Positions 58,867 to 64,000 of a stretch of 64,000 nucleotides of DNA are shown one piece after another. The position numbers and the translations under genes are program-made. Numbering within the stretch: the stretch's first letter is position 1; each line of letters starts with the position of its first letter. Source of the DNA: Sporothrix humicola (taxonomy: Eukaryota > Ascomycota > Sordariomycetes > Ophiostomatales > Ophiostomataceae); contig WNYE01000017.1 of assembly GCA_021396245.1 (NCBI GenBank), positions 124,001-188,000 on the forward strand. The letters are read 5' to 3'. The notes below the pieces were generated by a model that worked only from the letters and a program-made list of their open reading frames with translations, did not search any database and was not told the origin of the DNA.

Positions 58867-60659
58867 CTACTGCTTGTTCTCGACGAGGACGCCGTTGCCG
58901 TTGCCCTCAAGAACGGGGCTGGGGCCGGGGCTGTACTCCTGGTCCTCGCCCGACAGCTCCTCGAGCGTCTTGCGCTTGGTCTCGGGAATCAGGAGGGTCG
59001 AGAAGCAGCCCAGAAGCATGAAGAGGGCGTAGATCTCGAGGACGTGGTCGAGCCAGGGCGCGGTGCTGGTCTTGGTGGCGCCGCGGGTGCGCAGAGGCGC
59101 AATGGCGCCCTGGCCGATGATGGAGCCGATCTTGCCGGAGGCGGCGGAGATACCGTGCGAGGTAGACCGGTAGCGGGTAGGGAAGCACTCGCCGGGCACG
59201 ATAAAGGTGGTGGTGTTGGGACCAAAGTTGAAGAAGAACTGGGCCAGGACGTAAATGGCCAAGAGACCGCCCGAGGACAGACGGTTGTAGCCGAAGCCCA
59301 TGCCAATGAACAGAACGGTCAGAATAGCGAAACCGCCGAGCTGCAGGGGCTTGCGGCCGACAGTGTCAATGGTGGCGACGGCGAACCAGTAGCCGGGGAC
59401 AGCACCAGCCAGGACGATAATCAGGTTGCCGATGGCGGTGTTGTACAGGTACTCGTAGGTCGTGGCGGTGCCCGAGGTGGAGTAGCCGATGATGTTGAGG
59501 ATGGTGGCGTTGTTGAGCGACAGGCCGTAGTAGGCAATGTCGAGGAAGCACCACGACAGAGCAGTGCCCAGCAGCACCTTGGCGTTCTTCCACTGCGAGT
59601 AGTGCGAGGAGAAGTCGCGCCAGCCGGCCTTGCCGACAACGAGCTGCTCGGCGGTGGCCTTGTAGGCGGCGGCGCGGGCGACCTCGTCGACGACACCCTC
59701 GCCGTGCTTGCCGCTAATGTAGGCCTTGACGTCCTCGTCGGCCTTCTCGACGTCGCGGGCAACATCAAACGTGTAGCGGGGGGTCTCGGGGATGGTCAGG
59801 CGGTAGTAGAGGGCAATGCAGCCGGGGACGGCGCCGAAGCCGATCAACGTGCGCCACATCTTGTCGACGGCGAGCGCGCAGACGCCCGTGCAGTTGGAGA
59901 CCTTGGTCGACGTCTCGAGCGACTTCTTGAAGCCGAGCGTGACAAACAGCATGACGAACGCGGCCGTCAGCTGGCCCAGGCCCTGCATGGCGAAAACAGC
60001 GCCCATCATGGCACCGCGCCACTTGGTGGTCGCAAACTCGGAGGTGATAATCGACGACAGCGGGTAGTCACCGCCAATACCGATGCCCATCAGCACGCGC
60101 CAGAAGATGATGACGCCGATGATGTCGACGGCTGGCGAGCCGGAAGAGAGCGCCTGGGCGAGCGTCGCGAAGATGATGACAATCAGCTCCAGACCGTACA
60201 TGCGCTTACGACCGAGCTGCAAGCTGTTAGTGACTGTTAAAATTATTTTGAATTCTGGGACTTCAAGGGACTTACCAGATCAGCAGCTGTACCGAAACCG
60301 AGCTGGCCGACGACGGTGCCGGCCGAGGTGGCCAGCTTGATGGCCGTGTCCGACTTGGTGGGCATCACACCGACGCCGGGGAAGTAGACAATACCGAGCA
60401 TGATCGTGAGCAGGGAAACGGCGAAAATGTCGTACGAGTCCGTGAAGAAACCGACACCGGCCACGACAATGGCGCGCACATGGTACCAGCCAAAGGGGGC
60501 CTTGTCGATCTCGGCGAGCGCCAGGCGGCGGCGCTCGTTGGGGTCCTGGATGTGCACAAAGTCGTTGTGGAAGTTGTGGTAGGCGGCGTTGCCGCCCGAC
60601 GTCTTCTGGGCAGCCGCAGCCGCCGAAACGGCCGGAGGAGAGGCCTCGTAGTCGGCCAT
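58867..60659 (-). CDS. High-affinity inorganic phosphate:proton symporter, PHO84 type
   Basis: Major-facilitator transporter of the PHS family (yeast Pho84, Neurospora PHO-5) that takes up inorganic phosphate with protons at the plasma membrane. Exons are complement(60276..60659) and complement(58867..60216); a 59-nt phase-0 intron (GTAAGT donor, CACTAAC branch, TTGCAG acceptor) joins TAADL to LGRKRMYG, giving 577 residues. The hydrophilic N-terminus (1-60) precedes GFFTDSYDIF (70-79), the family first-helix motif. RKRMYGLEL is the MFS loop 2-3 signature and GIGIGGDYPLSS (172-183) the PHS signature with its conserved Asp178. A conserved Lys in ASGKIGS lies near 490. The middle loop (about 280-340) is charged and the C-tail acidic. 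No CACGTG (NUC-1/Pho4 site) is seen in the first 1.3 kb upstream. Confidence 0.95.
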
Positions 60660-63600
60660 TGTGGGGGTGGGTGAAAGAGGGATTAAAATAAAGAAGGATA
60701 AAAGAATGAAAGAAAGGGGGTCGAAGGGAGGCAGTCGACACCAGACACAATGTGTTGAGTGGACGGTATTCTTGAAAAAGCGGCCTTGGAGAACGAGGAG
60801 AGACGAGAAAAAAAGAAACAGGGGAGGGAGGAGGAAGACGAAGCCAACGTCTTATACCAAAATGAAGATGTGCATGGAGGAAGGAAGATGACCAGGAAAA
60901 CCAAAGAAAAGGCGCGAAAGAAAACGAAAGAAAGCGTGGTAGGTGGATAGGGGGTGTGGACAAGGACCAGGTCAAGGTTGACTGACACGAGATAGACAGT
61001 ACACAATAGACGCAGCCCTCACGAGAACATGGAGTCGAGACGAGTCGAGACGCGAAAAAGGAAAAAAAGTAAAGCGAAAAACGAGAGAAAACGTAAAAAA
61101 GAACAAACAAGGTGCGCGCTAGAGTGTAAACCGAGCCCAAAAAGGAAAAGAGACAGGAAAGGGGAGAGGGACCACAACAGCTCTTTCTGCAGACTGCAGA
61201 CAGCTTCTCTTGACCCACTCACAGCGTCGCCTCCTGCAGGTGCAACGAATTTCGCCTCTGCGACCTAGTCGTCCTAGTCCTCGGTGCACCAGTGCAGGTA
61301 ATAATTACGGGGAGTGCCTCGTCGATTCTGCAGGGATTTTACTCTGACTGGCGAGTCTGGTAAGTCCTCCACAGGGGTGAAGCGGGTGAGTGGGAGGGGG
61401 CGTGTCCAAATTCAAAGAGAGCTCGGTGAGTCTTCTGGGACGAAAGAGGAAAGAGGCAGACCAAGAATAAGACTACGGGCCTCTCTCACTGGAGTATTCC
61501 AATACGTAGGAGACTGATGCACACGTCAACACGCGCAATCTCGAATTACGACGAGAAAGAGGATAACCTGTGAGGTTTATAAAATTATTCCGTTAATTAA
61601 GTCGTGGGAGTAACAATGTTGTGGACAAAACTCTCGTCAGAAAGATGAAGAAACGAAACAGCAGGAACACGCACAAAGCAAGCACAAAATATACTTTTAC
61701 GGGACAAGACGGCAGGACATGGTAACCAAGGGCAAACAAGCACCACGACGAGCCACACAACCATCAAACAAGCACCCGAAAAAGAACAGCTCTCAGCTTG
61801 GCGTTCTGGAATCGCTCCGGCCGCTTCTTCTCTATTTTCTCTATTTCTCTAATCCCACGCCCCTGGCACTGATCCTTTCCCTTTTCTTTCTCTCTCCCTG
61901 TCTTTTGCCTCATGATTCCGCCATCGTCTCCATCGTGCATGGGCGTCCTACTTTATTTTAGCTTTCGTTCGTTCCTTCTTCAGGCCAGTCCTGTCCATAT
62001 GAAGCAGCGATCTGTATTGCCGAACAGCTGCCAGGCTTTCCCAGGCCTTCTGTCAAGGCCTCTCTGGAATCGAAACAGCCTTCCAGGCCTTGGCTTCCTG
62101 AAAAGTCCCGAAATGTCCTGCTCGGTGGCCACACACCTGCAATCGGTCACTGATTCTGAAAAGAAGCTTTTGTATGCCTGACAAGCCTGCGGTAGGTATG
62201 CACTTGCTTGTTTCTTGCCTGTTTCTCGCTTGATTCTGAACGACCGAAGAAGCCACAGCCACAAACGTGGTGAAGAGAGCAACGCAGGTTTGCTGTATTG
62301 GTTTGCTGCGTTATTCTGGAATCAGTCACAGGACGTTGTGAGTAGGCACTTTCGATGCAGCCTCGTCTGAGACATGTGCCTACCTTCCCTTTTGTCTCGA
62401 CCAGCCGCATTCCTAGTCGGAAACAAAATTCTCGAGTTGCATCAACCTTCCTGACTTTTCTTGACTTTTTTTTATCATTCACCTTCTTCTCACGCCGCGT
62501 GTGACGGTGCCGGTCCCCGCCGTCTCCGCCATCTAGTTTTAATAGACTTGTATAGACTTGAAAGGTTTTCTAGTCCGGCCGATAGTATGTCGTACTTCGG
62601 TCCATCATTGTTCTCTCGTTGTTCTATTTTGCTTCCATTGTTCGATGCTCCCTTGACTCCGAAAATCTTTTGCTCTCGTCCCTCTTCCCTCGTGCTCATC
62701 CGTGATCGTCTCTGTCAACACGCACGTCGCCCCTTGCGTCCTTTCCGCTCTCGGTATCGCCTGCGTAGGCGCAACTTTAAAAAAAGAAGTCGAGATCTAG
62801 ACCATCATGATAAACGCCTTTTTAAAATCTCTTTTTTTTGTCTTTCTTTTTCTCCCTCAACTCATGGTATCTTCACATTTTTTTTACCCGACATTGTTGT
62901 CTGTGGCGCTCGGCAGAAGCGTTTAGTGCAGCCTTGAATCCACAAGCCCTTGCCGACAATTGTACTCTGTACATTGGAAGTGTCGCAAAAGAGTGTTGTT
63001 TGTCTCTCTTTCTCTATCATCTCACGCCTTTCGGCGGTCCCTGAAAGAGGAAGGCAGCTGGTTGTTGGGTCGCTCTTCCCTTATTCGTTGTTTTGCGTGT
63101 CTGCTCATTTCGAGTTGGCAGGATGTCCCGTCGGACCAATCATCTTTCACCATTTTAGCACCTAGCTCCCCAAAAAAACGACAGGGGCACGGCCATCCGC
63201 TGGCGGCGGGCGGGTCCCCTGAATCTCGAATCTGGTGAATAACAGCCGCGTGGGAAGGCACGTTTCGTCGATCTCGACGCTGATTGGCTGCCGGCACTCA
63301 GCCTGATGCCCCCACTCACGACCTCCTTCAACCTCAAGAGTACACTATTGACAACATCTCTCCGTCTTCTTCTCCCACAATAGCACCGGCCAATTGCCCA
63401 CGCTTCTCTGAGGCAGGCTACTGGAAAAAGGCTCGGTCACCAAAGTCGTCGTGCCCAAACGTTGCACTCCGCCTCTGCTCCGTGCCCTCCATCCATACCC
63501 TGGGACCTGACGACAACTTCCCCGTCGACTTTCGACTATTCCCCCACCCTCTTTCTCTGTCCTCCCCTCTGCTCTCCGTCTGGACCCAGCCCACACAACG

Positions 63601-64000
63601 CCCACCATCGCCTCCCCACTTGGGGTCCAGCTGGACCAGATCTGACCAACGACAGCGTCGAATTCGTCCACGAGCTGCCCTCGTGCTCACATTCTTTTCT
63701 TGAGTCGTTGAGAGAGTCGTCTTCACCAATATTTCTCGGTTCCTTGCCAAAATACTAGCTTCCGGTCTTGTCACTAAAATAGTGTGGGCAACGGCCTTGT
63801 GACTCCTCAGAGCAACGCCACTGTTGGTTTTTGAGGTTTTTGAATCCTTGACCTTTGTTCTTCGATTGGTTGCCAGCTTGAAAGGTGAGCTGCCTGAAAT
63901 TATTTGCATTATTTTCTATTTTTGCTTTCATGAGTATTGAACTTGCTGCCACTCTTACAGAGTACAATCCCTCATGATCATGCTCACTCTCTCATCCTCT
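60660..64000. other. 3.3 kb right-end region, promoters only
   Basis: Upstream DNA of the phosphate transporter (60660-61180 is purine-rich on plus, hence pyrimidine-rich in its sense). Further right are CCAAT-type boxes at 63136-63140, 63283-63287 (inverted) and 63390-63394, followed by a pyrimidine-rich plus-strand tract to about 63720 and a possible donor GGTGAGC at 63882-63888. This suggests the promoter and leader of a rightward gene whose coding part starts beyond the window. No coding sequence is supported here. Confidence 0.5.

Noticed and set aside
58771..60240. Open frame of 489 codons antisense to the phosphate transporter
   Set aside because: Same codon-bias shadow. The product is low-complexity Gly/Ala/Asp and no family is recognisable.

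Overview
The window is nuclear DNA of a filamentous ascomycete (Pezizomycotina, most likely a Sordariomycete). The evidence is short introns (54-133 nt in most cases) with GTRWGT-like donors and CTAAC/TACTAAC branch sites, GC-rich coding third positions, no operons, pyrimidine-rich leaders, and a gene set (Zn2Cys6 regulator, TAO3/MOR2, CSC1-type channel, salicylate-hydroxylase-like enzyme, NCS1 and PHO84 permeases) typical of these fungi. Twelve protein genes are supportable and they leave more than half of the window as intergenic DNA. I see no tRNA, rRNA, CRISPR array or intact transposon.

Layout. A leftward NADPH-cytochrome P450 reductase gene (2465-4617) is followed by about 5.6 kb without a gene. 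Next is the giant rightward TAO3/MOR2 morphogenesis scaffold (10226-19097), tail to tail with a leftward five-exon Zn2Cys6 regulator (19834-23541). A 13 kb gene-poor stretch (23542-36609) follows. It carries a recurrent TACGGAGTA element and pyrimidine tracts but no convincing ORF. Then come a rightward Fcy-type NCS1 nucleobase permease (36610-38428), tail to tail with leftward RIB7 (38760-39590); a rightward small CYSTM protein (43036-43410), tail to tail with a leftward FAD monooxygenase (43891-45294); a rightward CSC1/OSCA stress-gated channel (48679-52563); a rightward mitochondrial ribosomal protein uL23m (53170-53930), tail to tail with a leftward METTL4-type MT-A70 methyltransferase (54119-55354); and a rightward LEU5-like mitochondrial carrier (56688-57905), tail to tail with a leftward PHO84-type phosphate transporter (58867-60659). 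The last 3.3 kb looks like promoter DNA of the phosphate transporter and of a rightward gene beyond the window.

The genes do not form one pathway or a secondary-metabolite cluster; they are mostly housekeeping, transport and signalling genes. Several exon structures were reassembled from splice signals and reading-frame continuity. The P450 reductase ends in an 18-nt coding exon that carries its terminal Trp. The TAO3 start codon appears to lie on a 4-nt coding exon before a 601-nt intron. The regulator begins with a 19-nt exon and has a 606-nt intron after its zinc cluster. The most interesting observations are six NDR-kinase consensus sites (HxRxxS/T) in the TAO3 protein, 11-residue repeats in the cytosolic loop of the CSC1 channel, a METTL4-type methyltransferase with a basic insert beside its DPPW motif, and the shared motifs of the gene-poor region. 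No wholly new multi-gene system is evident.
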